Shown here: one piece after another, positions 22,305 to 36,049 of the stretch
Position numbering within the stretch: position 1 is the first letter of the stretch
How the letters are laid out: each line of letters begins with the position of its first letter
Source: Muricea muricata
Lineage: Eukaryota > Cnidaria > Anthozoa > Malacalcyonacea > Plexauridae
Assembly: GCA_963855995.1 (NCBI GenBank)
Contig: OY979721.1
Coordinates: 4,216,001-4,280,000, forward strand
Length of the DNA stretch: 64,000 nt
Reading direction: 5' to 3'
Program-made: the position numbers and the translations under genes
The notes under the pieces: generated by a model
What the model was told of the DNA's origin: nothing
Database searches by the model: none
The model's input: only the letters and a program-made list of their open reading frames with translations

Positions 22305-22550
22305 GGTCGTGGCTTTATAGGATACCCTAAAGGTCGAAATGTCGAGAGAGCACTGGGTTTCTCACTCACTGAGACTGTATCTACTTCACCAAATTTAGCT
22401 AAAGAGGGAGCGCGTTGCGCGACAATCATTTCTCGCCCTTCGGGCTCGCGCTTTAGCTAAATTTGGTGAAGTAGATACAGTCCCAGTGAGTAAGAAACCC
22501 AGTGCTCTCTCAACATTTCGACCTTTAGGGTATCCTATAAAGCCATGACC
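22305..22550. mobile_element. Mutator-like MITE with long inverted repeats and 10-bp duplication
   Basis: The left arm (from GGTCGTGGCTTTATAGGAT) and right arm (ending ATCCTATAAAGCCATGACC) are complementary over about 115 bp with few mismatches. The element is flanked by a perfect 10-bp direct repeat AGAGCACCAG at 22295-22304 and 22551-22560. Very long inverted repeats and 9-10-bp duplications are typical of Mutator-type elements. It is 246 bp, non-coding, and 230 bp downstream of the 435-aa gene. Confidence 0.85.
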
Positions 22551-22728
22551 AGAGCACCAGTCATGAGACGTGAACCGAATCAGTTGAAACAAACCTTTGA
22601 GGCTTTTCCTAAGAGATGATGAGATACCTTTCATATATATTCTCGCTTCAATTTTTAGCATTAATTTCACACTATGATGTCGTGAGGATTTGTTAATTTT
22701 ATTTTCTCAAGAATTGAAATAATGTCAA

Positions 22729-22990
22729 AACACAGCGCCCAATCTCCTGGTTTTGTTTTCTGTACCTACTACGTACAGCTGTTGCAATGGGAGCCATTTT
22801 GAATATTTGAATAAATAATATGTTTGAATGATGTAATAGAGAAACGAGCAACTTTAAATTACTTGCATTAAATATTAATATTTTATCAACCCTATAAGGT
22901 ACCATGTATTATTGAGAATTTTTGTTGCACCTTGTTTGATTTCGACTCGTTTTCGGCACTGAATTTTTAGGGCTCATGTGGCACCAGCAG
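22729..22990 (+). repeat. Interspersed repeat (copy 2)
   Basis: Shares 'caatctcctggttttgttt', 'tacgtacagctgttgcaatgg', 'tattaatattttatcaaccc', 'catgtattattgagaa' and 'ttttcggcactgaa' with 7436-8115, here without the internal insertion. The left edge is also found near 6457. Confidence 0.6.
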
Positions 22991-24229
22991 TGAGCACTCC
23001 CCTACTCTCGAATGCGCCAGTGGCGTATCGTTGTGTACACCCCCCCCCCAGTCAGAAATTTGTAAGAGTGCCAAAAGCATGGGTCAGGCTAGCGAGAGGT
23101 GAGCGGGCGCATGTCCGTGTGTAAAGAACTTTTAAACTTGGAGTCTCACATCCTGGCCAAGGGAGGACAACTTAAAAGTACTCTGCATGTCCTTCCAAAC
23201 TGGCGACGCTATGACATTTTCGTCCCGATTCGTTTAACAAGGGACGTCCATTTATGGGCGTCCATTGGGTATACGTGATGCGGTCATATTTTCAGTGAAA
23301 CATGCATGACAGACGATAAGATGATCAGGTCGAGAAAATAAACTAATAGTCTTGCTGACAGCAACAGGAAATATCCACGAAACGAAATATAAGTGTTTGA
23401 CGTTCGTGATTTTTTTTTTAATTTCCCATAAAACGTATATTGCTTCGTTTCGGATATGTATATTTTGCTTGGCCTTAAACCAAGTCCTCACAACGTGGTG
23501 GCAACGGCGAAAATATACTTATATAGTAATTATACACGAAATTATTTAAACTAGTCCTATTCATTGTTTAATTAATCATCTTTTAACATCGATTTCCAGT
23601 AAATTATTGGCGTCAGAGAAGTCAAGTTGATTTTTTCAAAACAAGGGGACTATTTAAATGTTGTTTCTTTAGAAGTCCACATTGTCGGTCCAGTTAAAGT
23701 CCTAACAATTATAAAATTTCAACTGAAATTTCACACGTTGCTGCCCCTTTTGCTGGGGACTTGGCTGGGGGCTGTATGGAAATTAGGAAACGATTTTATG
23801 AAAAGCAATTTACCGTAAAACGATTTAGGAAGTATTTAGTTACCCACATGTTACTGAAGGTGCCTTACTGCCTTACTCTTACAGAATAGCGAATTTTCCT
23901 CTCAACTTTTGCTGAGCATTAACGAACGGAACTGTAGTCACCAGCGTCTTAGGGGCTGTTCACACTAGCCTCTAGCCATTAGTAGATCCATAGATCCTAG
24001 TCTGTTCCGCAGAGCTTTTGATAAACGGGTCAATGTGGTTAGTCAAAAGGAGCTGAAACCATGCGAAATCGATCTGTACAAGACCTGACGCTATGGTGAG
24101 TTAAATGTGCAAGTCCAAGTGTAAATAATCCACGCAATCGGTCCAATCAAACGGGCTGGTCGGTACAAACCAAGGTGTAATCCAACCAAAGTGTAAAATC
24201 TTCACTGTAAACCTTCAAGACATTGAACA

Positions 24230-24800
24230 TGACGTTGTATTACGTCAGTCAATCCCAACATAACTCACACGGTTACAATTCAAACGACGTCATATAATCA
24301 ACCATACATGAATGGACGTTATATTAACGCCCGTGTAAGTCGTCTTATGATCTATGTAACCTTTGTAAAACGACGTCAGAAAAACGTTATAACGAAATAA
24401 CATTGTCGACGTATCAACGTCAGTTTTCAACGAAACTTTATCAACGTCAGTTTTAAACGAAATTTTATTGCTTGCCAGTGATTGTCTGACGATGTCCTCA
24501 ATCTGGTTCAATACAAGTTTATATCAGTTCCCCGATAATTTGGTCGTGGAATGCAAATTTTAAACACTATCATTAGCGATTTCTTTAGAAATCGATTGTT
24601 CTCATGATTTATAAACACTGATAGTCGGGCTTTGATTTTTATTATCAGGACATACTGAGGCTGTAAACGTGTGGTCCCCACTTCCAGCCCTTTTAAAGTT
24701 TTATTATTGAGGGTTAATGAGAGGGGACCACAAAAGCCTTCGTTGATAAGCACACGACATGCAGCAGTCTTTTGGCGTAACGTCACGCACGTCACCGCTA
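24230..24800. promoter_or_regulatory. Cluster of CRE-type ACGTCA half-sites
   Basis: ACGTCA or its complement occurs at about 24243, 24285, 24372, 24416, 24443 and twice near 24780. Part of the block is a 27-bp tandem duplication ('atcaacgtcagtttt(c/a)aac'). It is 0.9-1.4 kb upstream of the proposed ZMIZ promoter. Function as a CREB/ATF-responsive element is an inference. Confidence 0.35.
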
Positions 24801-25667
24801 CAACGCTATTCCGCTGATGGGGCATGACTGCTCACTTCCGCTGTACCTTTTTTCGTGCGACAAAACAGGTCTAATATTAATATGACATGTATCGCATATC
24901 ACAGATTAGTACAGTCTTGTAGTTTAATAGCCGATCGCTTGAATTAGGCGCTAACACGCGTGCATTTCCGATTTATACACGTTAGAAACTCTAAGGTCAA
25001 CGTCTAATGCACTTCAATGTTACAGTTGGATTTCTTTTCCTTTCTCTCGAAAGTTACAAGGTTGCGAAATTGCTTTAAATTGTCAACTTTTGTATCGGCA
25101 CAATAGATCGTGAGTCGGAATTAATGTGAGCCAATCAGCGTGCTTTATTTACATGTAACTCGCATAACAAAGAGGGCAAAAAGGGCTCTTTGTCAGCGCT
25201 AGTGGATACTAATGCTTTTAAAGCCGCCTACGCCGTTGTTTCACAAATTTGCACGAATTTTTTTGCTTTGTTTGCTGGCAAGAGCTTGTCTGTTGACGCT
25301 GGTTTGCTTAAACCGTATTTGAGCGTGATATTAATTTAATAAAACGGCGATAAAGACCATATATAATTCGATAGGCGGTCATATTTTTCTATGCATCTTG
25401 TAAGCGTTTTGATTGACAAGAACATCAATAGTTGAAATCGGCGCTTCTGATTGGCTGCGAGACCGGGGGGCACATTATTATGGAGTTTGCATGTGAGAAT
25501 CGTATTTGAATGAATGTTCGGAAGAGGGACAGAAACCGACGATTTTATGCGTGATTTTTATATGGAAATCTATCAAAGGGATTAAATGGGATACTACAGG
25601 AAGATTTATTGAGGTACTAACGTTTTATTGAAAGACATATTCTGGCTGGACGGGTGAAAGGATTGAA

Positions 25668-25803
25668 TATATAAACGAGACAGGCACAGACGAGTCAGCT
25701 CTGCTCGCTTTTGTGTGTTGTATACGAGATTTTGTTGTCCAAAACAGCGCTTTCCCGAGACGTTTTAAAGCTAATACGCCGCTCCGATTGCGAGATTGTA
25801 CCG
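25668..25803 (+). promoter_or_regulatory. ZMIZ1: Probable ZMIZ core promoter and non-coding first exon
   Basis: A TATATAAA box at 25668-25675 is followed by a GC-richer leader and a strong donor, ACCG|GTAAGC, at 25803/25804. Inverted and direct CCAAT boxes lie upstream (ATTGG near 25450; CCAATCA near 25132). The first acceptor that leads into the ZMIZ start codon is at 39257/39258, so this would be a 5' UTR exon starting near 25700. The link is inferred from orientation and splice signals; other short exons may lie between. Confidence 0.45.
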
Positions 25804-28800
25804 GTAAGCGATACAGTTATGTTATTGGTTTTGTGTTTTGTCTTTTAAGCGGCCAAATAGCGGCTACAACTTGTTTTAAACCCTGTGCTTCGATATTCCG
25901 GATATTGTAGTTAGCGAAGCGAATTATTGGCGAGGGTAAAAACTTTAAGGTAGCGCCGTATCCATTTGTCCGTGGCCTTACTTAATTGTAGGGTTAAATG
26001 TGTATTTATATAAGCCAGTTACTATTGTGTAGCCTCATTACATCTAGTCTCGCCAGCGTTTAAGATTGCCCTAAGTTTTGTTTATAAGTTTGGGAACAAA
26101 TAGCCGCACAGGTAATAATGCTCGTGTATGTGAATTAATAGTGTATTCTTTGATATATAAGTAAATAAATCCCAATAGGAGACTATGTGTTAGTATCCTA
26201 GTCTTTTCACAATTTCTCTATTCCGATTTCAACAAGTTTCATGCTTGTTAAACATCGAATGCGTAAAATACCGAATATATGTTATTCTGTTTACATTTAC
26301 AAGCGAACGTATTTAGCGTTTCACCACGGTAACTTTTTGTCTTCGGTACACTGATATTTTGTCAATTTCGGCCAGAACAAATGCAATTAGCAATTGTTTG
26401 TGTTTTAAAACTAGTATTTAAGCTTAGTTTAGCGTTGTATGCCTTTGTTGTGTCGCGCGAACTACAAAGTTTGAGATCATTTACCTCAAAGTGTAGCTGG
26501 CAAATTATCGACGGGCTTAAAGATTAGCAATGTTTTGTCAACTTTCGCGATATAAATACATCTTTTGTATGTTGAAAATGCCTTGTACACAACAATCTTT
26601 CGGTTTTGATATTGCGCTATATGTTGATAATAATACCCCACTTCGTTCTCCGGGCATCTGTTCTATATAAAAACGAGTTTCTTGCGTTCAATTTTCCATC
26701 GCATACCCTTGCGGTTCTGGCCATTTTTGCAAGCCGGGCAAACGGCTTGTGTAAGTTGAAAAATATCAGCGTTGAACTTTAATTCGCTTGTGAAAGGATT
26801 GCGTTTGTATTAAATTTGAAGTGTCGTGCAAGAGTGTAATATTAAACCTTTTGTACAAAATTTGCATGCGGTATGTTTCGATATTTTGTAAAACTGTAGT
26901 TTTACTAGATTTGTAATACTAGATTCCAATTCAAATTTTACGACAGTACCCGGCGTATACTATTTCAAAGTATAGTTCCGTTTTCGCGCAGTTTTGAGCA
27001 TTGCTCTTACATGTAATATCGAGGGGATTTTTTTTGGGCCCAGCTGCCTGAATTTTATATGCTCGACTTTTTACGTCCTTCATTGTGCCTTATTTATAAA
27101 TATACTTAAAAATTTACACCCTTAAATTAGCTCTCTCGAAAGCGAAATTTTCGCTGTAAACTTTCGACTTGTGCACTTGTGTTTATAGTCAAGGCCTCCC
27201 CTTTTAAAACTTGAATATGCTCGCAAACGACCGCGAATTTTTGTGGTGAAAAGTGGGAAACAAACGGGGCTAATTTTTCGTTCCAAAGGCGAACTTGGCT
27301 CCCCTTGCAGTTCGAGACGGAACGATTATAATTGAAATGCTGTTCTTCTGCTAAATTTGTGCTAAATATTTTTATTTACTAAACTGAAATTGTACGCAAG
27401 CTTGTATGCATTTCTTAAAAAGCGAGTTCTTCGGCTATATACAAACGCTGTTTTATAATTAAACTTTATAAACAACACATTTAAGATGCTTGCTTCTTTG
27501 CCATTGAAGAATTGCACATATATGCAAGGGTCGCATTTTCGGTCGAATTTGCTCGAGTTAGTAAAGAAATTAAAATACGAATTTCAGCGACCTCAGCTGC
27601 GCGGTCATGCACGCATATTTTTTCCCGCGGCAAAAATATATATTCTAGAAATTCTGCGAGAACTGTCACAAAAATGACTTTGTAATCTCACGTTTTGCGC
27701 TATACAATTGCCGTATTTGAAAGGCTAAAATTTCTGAAATTTGTGAGCCATAATTTGGTAAGCCTTCAGGTGTGTAAAAATACAAAAATATGAAAGAAAT
27801 TTTTGTGCAATTTCCTGTTTGGGTGACACGTTGTGAAGCATGAGCCAATGAGAGGGTTTCTTCTTGTTTGTACTTCACGACCTGGGCTATTAGATTTCAT
27901 TGCCTTGTCAATCAAGTCAGATTTTATTAAGAAAGATGAATTAATATACACTAAATGCAATTATGTATCACACTCGAACAGAGCGTATTACATTACAGTA
28001 TAAATTAGCCACAATAAGTGGTTTGCAATAGAAAATATAATCACCATTATTTGACTGTTTATAAACACTAAACAATATAATATGTTTATAAGAATTGAAA
28101 GTTTTAATCCACTGTTGATATATCTGTATACTTACTGAGAGCAATATTGTTACCAAGGGTAACAGATTTTGGACTGGCATATGTGGTATGCTTTGAAATG
28201 CTTGAAAACCTGTCAAATTTGTAGAGATTGAAATGTCCAATTGTATGGTATACTTTATTACAAGTCTGTATTCAAACATGTTTGAGACCTACTCAGCTAG
28301 TCAGCTTCAAGTTTGACACTAGTTCACACAGTGTCTTTTGGGCAGTGCTTTAGTTTTCAAGATTTCACAATATAAATGATTTTCGTACAATCGAGAGTAG
28401 TGAAAGGTGTCTATTTGCGACAGTTTGTCAGGCATAATTTGTGTTCTGAAGTATGCAAATGATTACAAATACCAATATAGATGCCAAGCAATTCGAATTT
28501 CTGTCAAACTGACAAGTGATTACTTGTGATCCAAGCACTCATTTTCATATGCCAGAATTTTTAATTACATCCAACAAGGCCTCTAATACTGGATTGTCAG
28601 AAATTTTGGTAGAAATCGTTCAAATTTTAGGTTAAAAAAACTTCCTGATGCTAGATTTTTACATTTTGATGATGATTAAGATTTGCTGTGCAGGCAAAAC
28701 CAAAGCAAAGCTTTTTGGAATATATGTCTTCTGTCAGTTATAGTGAGAGGAAATCAGTTAATGTCTTAAGTAGTCCTTTATATCCACGCCTTGTGGTGGA

Positions 28801-31800
28801 AACCAGAGTAACTTGTAGCACCAGAGTTAGAAATACAAAATAGAAAGAAAGACACTATTTTGCAATTTGCAATGCTGTATTTTGAACAATTTTTTTAATG
28901 TTTAAATGTTATAGTTGTAATCCTATAGCCTGAACAGCCATTGATTTCTTCCTGTGTTGAACAGTCTCCACCAATATCCAGGTCTTGTGGATCAGGTGAC
29001 AATCAATTGCTTGCATATTAAATTACAGCATGTTGTGATTTTGGGAAAATAGCCAAGCCAGCAAAAATTGCCTGTTTATATTGTGCAATTTCCTCTTCCT
29101 CTCATAGAATAAAGATAATTAAGCGAGAAAAAAGCTTGTCCATATTTTGTTATGTAACTCTTATTTATGCCATGATACTAATTTAGGATACATGATACAT
29201 CTGTCTTAATGAAAACGTTTATACAATTGTTTCTGTTTTAGAGTACTTGGCAAAATTGCAAAACCAAAACCTTTTTGCATGAAGCATTTAGTTCTTAATT
29301 GGTTCAGTGGTGGACTGATTATAGAAGACCTACAACTAATTATGCCAGATATATAGCGAAATAATTACATGGTAGTATTAAATGATGGGGTGAAGTTTAA
29401 AAAGAAATAGTCCTGTGCTTTATTATTTAGTTGCCAACAGGCAAGCACCCAAGTAAGACTTACTAACGCTAATATAAATGGATGAATTCATGCCATCAAG
29501 GACTTCTTTAAAACACTCTTAGGAAGGATTCGCAAGTGTTTAATCCACTTACCTGACTTTGTAGAACTATAGCAGGTAAACAAATTATTTTCTAGGAAGG
29601 CACTTTTAATGTAAAAAAGCCAGTTGAGGGTAACAACATGTGGGATGCCCTGGAGTTTTGCTCATATCATATGACCATTGTGCAGAAAGTAGTCGATCCC
29701 ATTGAAGTGAAGTATGGTACTTGACTTGTGATAGTATTCAACTGAGTTCGTACTAATATCTATTAAAATAATCTGTGGCAATATTTTCTTGAAGAAGGTG
29801 CTGTATTGTGTGGCTGCATGTTTGTTTCAAGCAAGGCTATTGTATGTGGTTTTTGTATGCTATGTGCCGTTGTCAAGGGAAATTCTTTGTCATAATCGAA
29901 CAAGAAGATTAAAGTTTTTAAATCTGATTTAAAATCACCTGACTATAGAATGATTTGTAGTACAATTTCAAAATTGTTTGAAAGAACAAAACTTATATTG
30001 GTTAGAAACAAGCTCTTTCTTTTAATAACTGGCTGGTCGGAAACAACTTGACAACTGCCGGCAAATTAAACGACCAGCATTTTTTACTTTCTAATAGACT
30101 AACAACATAGAATTTTAGTCTAGCAGTATTTAGAAAGTATGTAAATCCCGTGTTGATCATTCAAATATTGTAAATTGTAATGTTTAAAAGTAGTTAGCAG
30201 ACAAATCACTCTACTTGAAACTATGAGCTAAATAAACAACTGCCGTTTCAACTAAACAACAAGAAGGAAAACAGTTTTCTTTTACTGAAATCCATAAAAA
30301 TACAGAAAGCTGGATCATGTTTAAGTCTTGTGATTTTCAGCAACTGAGCATTTTCATTTCTTTTATCTTTTTATGGCCTACCATGTCTTTGTTAAGCTTG
30401 TGAACATTTATTGAGGATAACCAGTATGTTTTTTATATTTGTCTAAAGTTGTTGTACTTGTTTACAAAACATAATGCAAAAAAGCACAGACCAGATATGG
30501 GGCACTTACCTTGAATGATTCACAAGAACAAAATAAGGTGACAAATAAATCTATGTACTTGATACACAATAAATATCCTAATACCACTTCACCTTAAGAT
30601 AACATGATTATGACCAGATATAGACAATAATACAGGAAGGATTGCATAAATATCTTGTTCAAAAGCTGTTTCAAGTGTAGAGTATCATTATAATCAGCGT
30701 TGTAACCAGACTCTGAATGTAATAAGTACTGTTAATTCTTTATATGAACAATGAAACACTCTTAGTTTGGAAACTTCATTGCCTTTCGTTATGTCAATCT
30801 AACAGCTAGCTTTACTATTAAAATACATTAAGTAGTCTGCTCATTATGGTAAAACTATAATATTATAAGTAATACATGTTTGGGTAAAGGTGGAATTTGT
30901 TATTGTATGTTTCTAACTTTGCCTGAGTTTTTAAACATTCCCTTTAATTAGTCATTTATCAGAGAACGACATACTCCGTGTACTGTAGGGCACTATAGCT
31001 TCAAGTGTGTTCTTTCTCTACTATCCCAGTTAATAGCTGTCTATTACATTTTAACCTTGACTTTTTGCCCTTAATTTATGCTTAATTACTCCCTCATGAT
31101 GACCTATTTCCCCCTGCCCACCTCTTGTAGGAGGGTGCTTAAGAGAGAGCCATGCATCAATAATACAACTCTATTCTGTTATAATTGCAGTCTTGAGTGT
31201 GAGGTATACTTTTGAAAATTGTTAATCAAAATATGGTCTGAAATTCCCCATTAACATAAAATAAAAATCAATAGAGAGATAGAAAACTAAAGCATTGATT
31301 GAAGCAAGTAGGTGCTCTTTATGCAGTTGCAGTGTCTGAAGCATTCAAGCCAATACTGAAAACCATAGACACACTACCCAAACAATAGGAACAGAACTTC
31401 GACATTTCAAGTGATGTTTTTTGCTTAAAACATCAAAGTCTGTTGTGTATCATTTAGGTAATGAAAAATTTCTTTGGCATTATTATGTGCTTTGAACTGC
31501 ACTATGTTAGTTTGAGATTTCATCTGAAGCAAATATCAGTCCCCTTGAGATGAGGCACAAATGCACCCTAAAGCCATTTAAATCTGAATTGAAATCCTTT
31601 TAAAGTTAAAATCAAGTATTCAAAAGTTTTGGACATTTGTGGCTTCTAGCTAATGTTTCTAAAAAGGCAGGTGTGACTCTTATTTCACTGTCAATCAAAT
31701 TTTCTCTGTAATGAGATAGCAGCTGTTTTTAACCAATCAAATCTTAGATCTCTAGTGTGAATTTGTAAACAAAGCAAGGATTTGCATAATATATAAGATT

Positions 31801-33659
31801 TTGTTTATTCTATGGTTTGTATTTTCAGTGACCGTTGCAGTTGATGAATGATTTTTTTACAAAAAATCCCTCTAATGTGTTTATGTTATAGTCTTATAGT
31901 ATACTATTTCAGTGAGAGTGTAGTGTGATTGCTTTAAACTTATATGAAGATTCTATGTGGTTTTCCAATTTCAAATGTCAGTTTGGGGCCCATATTTGAA
32001 TGTCACTTTTTGGCCAATGGCTTGACTCGAGTGTTAAATTTCGACCAATCAGCTATTAGTTTTAAGTGACAGCATTTGGTTTTGACAAGTTGTTATTTTA
32101 AAATATGATAATTAGCACCTTTCTGCAGTACTCTCCAAGGATATGATCCAACAGCTCAACAATTTTTCACTTGCTATTGCTCAGACGATATGTTTGATCT
32201 TTTGCAGGCATTGGTGAGGGTACATCACAGACATTTCCTTAAAAAAACTGACATCCTTTGCTCCTGTGCAGGTCCATTTATACACTGAAGAAAGCAATTT
32301 TGACAAGAGGTCATATTACAGGTACAGTGAGTTGTAGATTTTGAGTAATTGTTGTGTTGTGTTGTGTTGTATTGTATTATATTATACATTTTTTCAAGTG
32401 GTGCTGTTTGCATTCAAGTGTCCATATAATGTCATGCAATCATTCACAGATATTTTCATTGAGGTTATTATTGTCCATATGTGGGATATATGTGGCAGTG
32501 TAAACTGAATGGTTCTTGCAAGATTTAAAGATGCAGTATAACATGCTTAGAGATGTGATTTTGTTAGGATGAAGTTAAAAAGTTGATCAACTTTTTAAGG
32601 CTGTCCAAAAGCCCAAAGTTCAGCATGGCTCATTGTGTGAGAAAGATCAGCCAAATTTACACAAACAATAAATGTTCAAAGCGATAAATACTAAAAGTTG
32701 TGTTGTTGTTGGGACAGCATAAGCTCCTAGTTTTAGTACCTCCCTCTTATTTATTGTTGTGTAATCTATGGTTAATATTAACTGAGCACAAGTTCTTTGT
32801 TAGTTTGCTTGGCAACCAATCGGGGTTCTTGTTGAGATTAAGTGTAGCAGTCAGTAGAACAAAATAGGTAGCTGCATAGATTGCAGTTCATCACAGCTCT
32901 GACCACTAAGCTTTTTGTGCTTTCTCATTGTCAGTAATTATTCAAGGAGAAAATATTTCACAGTTCCCAAACAACTTTACCCAACTGTAGCAACTGACAA
33001 CTAATGTTTATAATGATCAGAGGAGAATTGTAGTTAAGCATTACAGGGCATATGCACAGGTTTGATTTGTACCCGAGGCCCAAAATCTTCTATCTAAACT
33101 TTGTCCATTTTGAATTTTGAAATGTGTATGATTTCCACTTGAGATTATGGATCTTTAACCTCCAGCAGACAGCAGTTTCTGGATAACCTCTATTTAACCA
33201 TGTATCTCTTGGTGTTTCCTAGTACAGGTAGCAACATTAATAAGTAGGCCTGTAGGAGGTACAAATAATACAAAATGGACTGTTACGTTTGAAGAAAAAG
33301 CTCTTTTGTTGCAATTTTACTTACTTCCTGAGGCTAATTGCTTGGAAGTCAGTTGTCTAGAGGGTGGGAAAATTTTACAAATACATGCAGTGGTTTGGAG
33401 CCATCTCTCTCTCTCTCTCTGATCTATGGTTCATAATCTATCTAGCACATTAATGAACCTCATGTATGCATGTAATCTGTAGCCATAACAATATATTATT
33501 TATTTAGGACTTTATTCTGAGTACAAAGGTTGTATTGATGCAGACATGGCTAAACCAGAACGCTATAAAAGAAAAAAAAACTATTATAGTATAAAAAATC
33601 ACAAGTTAATTATGAAATTTGAATAGAATTTTGAATTCATGTATCATATGTGACCTTTT

Positions 33660-33990
33660 CCAGGGGGGGGGGGTGCAAAATTTCTCAGAGGAGATGCTAA
33701 ACCACCTCAGTTAGAGGTAAACAGTTTTTAGGGTGGGAGGTGTGGAAGGTGAACATTTCTTAGAGGAAGGGTCTGTATGCTAGACCATCTTCAAGGGTGT
33801 GCATGCGAAAGCATCTTAGAGGAGGTGCTAAAGCATCTCAGGGGAGGTAGACCATCAAGGAAAGTGCAACATTTCTTAGGGGAGGATGATCCTGAAGCAT
33901 GTGAACTATGGGTATGCCTAACTCACAACGTCTGCCATGTATCTCATAACGTCTGCCATGTATCTCATAACGTCTGCCATGTATCTCATC
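33660..33990 (+). repeat. G-rich degenerate repeat and 21-bp tandem repeat
   Basis: From 33660 to about 33900 words like 'ttagaggaggtgctaaa(g/c)catctca' recur imperfectly. At 33927-33989 AACGTCTGCCATGTATCTCAT (21 bp) is repeated three times exactly. Chance open frames over this array are not genes. Confidence 0.75.
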
Positions 33991-35761
33991 TGGGTCAATT
34001 GAAATTCTATTTCTATAAGTTTTGAAGTGAATGGATTTGCAGATGTACCAAAACAATTCCAATAGGTTAAATTTAAACCATGGATAACTACCATGGATAA
34101 CTGTGATCCAGTCTGATTGGATTACTGGCCCAAGGCAAATACCCATCTTTGAGATTGTGGTTGCAATACCCGATCGCTTGATGATGTAGTGTATGTTTGG
34201 TTTTCATGGAAGCATCACATGCATTTAACATTGGCAAGCTTCCAATCAGCAAACCCGGGTCTCCGTCCATGGTTGTCCGAAAGCTGATTAGCTTAACCCA
34301 AGGCTAGCTAAGATTCAGACCAAACATCCTAACAACATGTTTGTAAACTAATATGAAGATATCTCTCAGAAATATTAGTTTGTTTTGAAAAGTTGTAAAT
34401 ACCACGGTTCAATTTAACTCATGCTTGCCACAAACCAGCTTTGAAGAGCCAGTAAAGCCAGTGTATAAAAAGTAGTAATAACGAATCAATACCTGCGCTA
34501 TTGGCTTTGTTTGTGCTAATATCTCGAACTGCCTGTGTTCTTAGTGCAGTCAAACTAGAAAACGATATTGCTTCTGGCACTAACTCCCCTTCCCCAAACA
34601 AACGCTTTAGTTTCAGCCTTGATCATATCAAAGGCTATCACTGGATGTTTCAATTGTTATAAAGCAGTGCGGGTGGGACAGTTCCACATAATTGTGAGTA
34701 TGGAAGATGTGACTAAAATTGATAATACGATTGTTGAAGTGCGTAGGCCTTTCATGACAGGATGTCAGATTGATTGAGAGAAGTACTTATCATTTCCCTC
34801 CCACATTGTAAGTAGATTTTAACGCCTGCTTAGCATGTCAGACCCGATATTCGGTTTTCAGGCAAAATGCAGCCAGAAATCTGGGCTCAGTTGTATGAAA
34901 GAAGGGTGAATAGTGGTTGTCGCACGGCAGTTGCGCATGAATTCACTAAGTTGTAAGTGTAGCGATGACTCAACGACGATATCCAGTTTGGTTTGACAAA
35001 AAAAATTAAATTTTGAGACAAAAGCGCGTTAATCTGCCCTATGCCTAGGGGTGAAGGGACGAAAAAATCGACAGAATACTTCTGTACGCTTCAAGGTATA
35101 AACCTCGGCTCGGTTGTTTGAAAGGTGAATATCACTATCTACCTTATAGTGCCTTCTGAACCAGTTCAGCAACTGATAAAGCGAAGTCGCTTTTTATCTC
35201 TTGCGAGTTCAATGTCCCTGATGCCGTTGCTTTTTATGCCTTTCTGCAATAGTTGAAAAAATCACTATGCTGTAAATAGCGCTGTCCACCACTCGTACAA
35301 CCGGCCCCAGGTTCAACTGTCGTGAGAAACGGAGATGATGACGACTTCTGGCCGATGTGATTGAACGACAGCTGTATACAAGTGTATACCTTTCTAATAG
35401 CTATCTGATATTCGGGCCGCACTGTGGTTTGTGAGGCACTCATTCACACACGTCAGAGGGCGAAAACCCTCAAATCTCACGGCAACTATGGCCAGGTCAT
35501 AGCAAGTTGGAGGGTGTGCCCAATTGCGCTACGAAAGTCCTGGAAAACCTTCAAGCGATAAAGAAAGTCGATTGCATGACTCGTATCGGGTTGAAACAAG
35601 TTATCCACTCGAAAGGTTGAGGCAGGTCAGAGTCGGATATTGTGTTGCAATGGTGATTGACAGTGTTTCTCATTATCTTCAAGTTTCTGGTGCAGAAGAA
35701 CAAAGAACATGGAATCAATGAATCATTAGCACCAACCATGTGCAATACACAGCCTGCGTAG

Positions 35762-35890
35762 CGTGAGATTCTCGCAAAATATCGTGATTGGTCGGTGGCT
35801 CGCAGATCAATTATTTCTCTCTGCCTTCGGCATCGGCAAATAATTGATCTTCTCACCACCGACAAATCGCAATATTTTGCTCAACCTCGT
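35762..35890. mobile_element. Short foldback MITE
   Basis: Arms of about 50 bp: GCAAAATATCGTGATTGGTC...GATCAATTATTT and its imperfect complement AAATAATTGATC...GACAAATCGCAATATTTTGC. The spacer is about 25 bp. No clear target-site duplication was found. Confidence 0.65.
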
Positions 35891-36049
35891 CCAATAAATC
35901 ATAATTGTACAGCAGCAAGGAAGAAACCACAGAGCTAATATGAATTTCGGCTTGAAGAATGCAAAGAATATAAGACTAAATAAACACACGAATATAATAC
36001 AATGATATAGTTCAAATACTACATTAAAATATCGTACGTTAGTATATAC

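Larger units (their letters stand above)
22078..25667. other. Intergenic region upstream of the ZMIZ promoter
   Basis: Beyond the Mutator-like MITE (22305-22550) and the interspersed repeat (22729-22990), no gene is supported. A poly-C tract lies near 23040. From about 24230 to 24800 there is a cluster of ACGTCA half-sites (separate entry). Confidence 0.4.
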
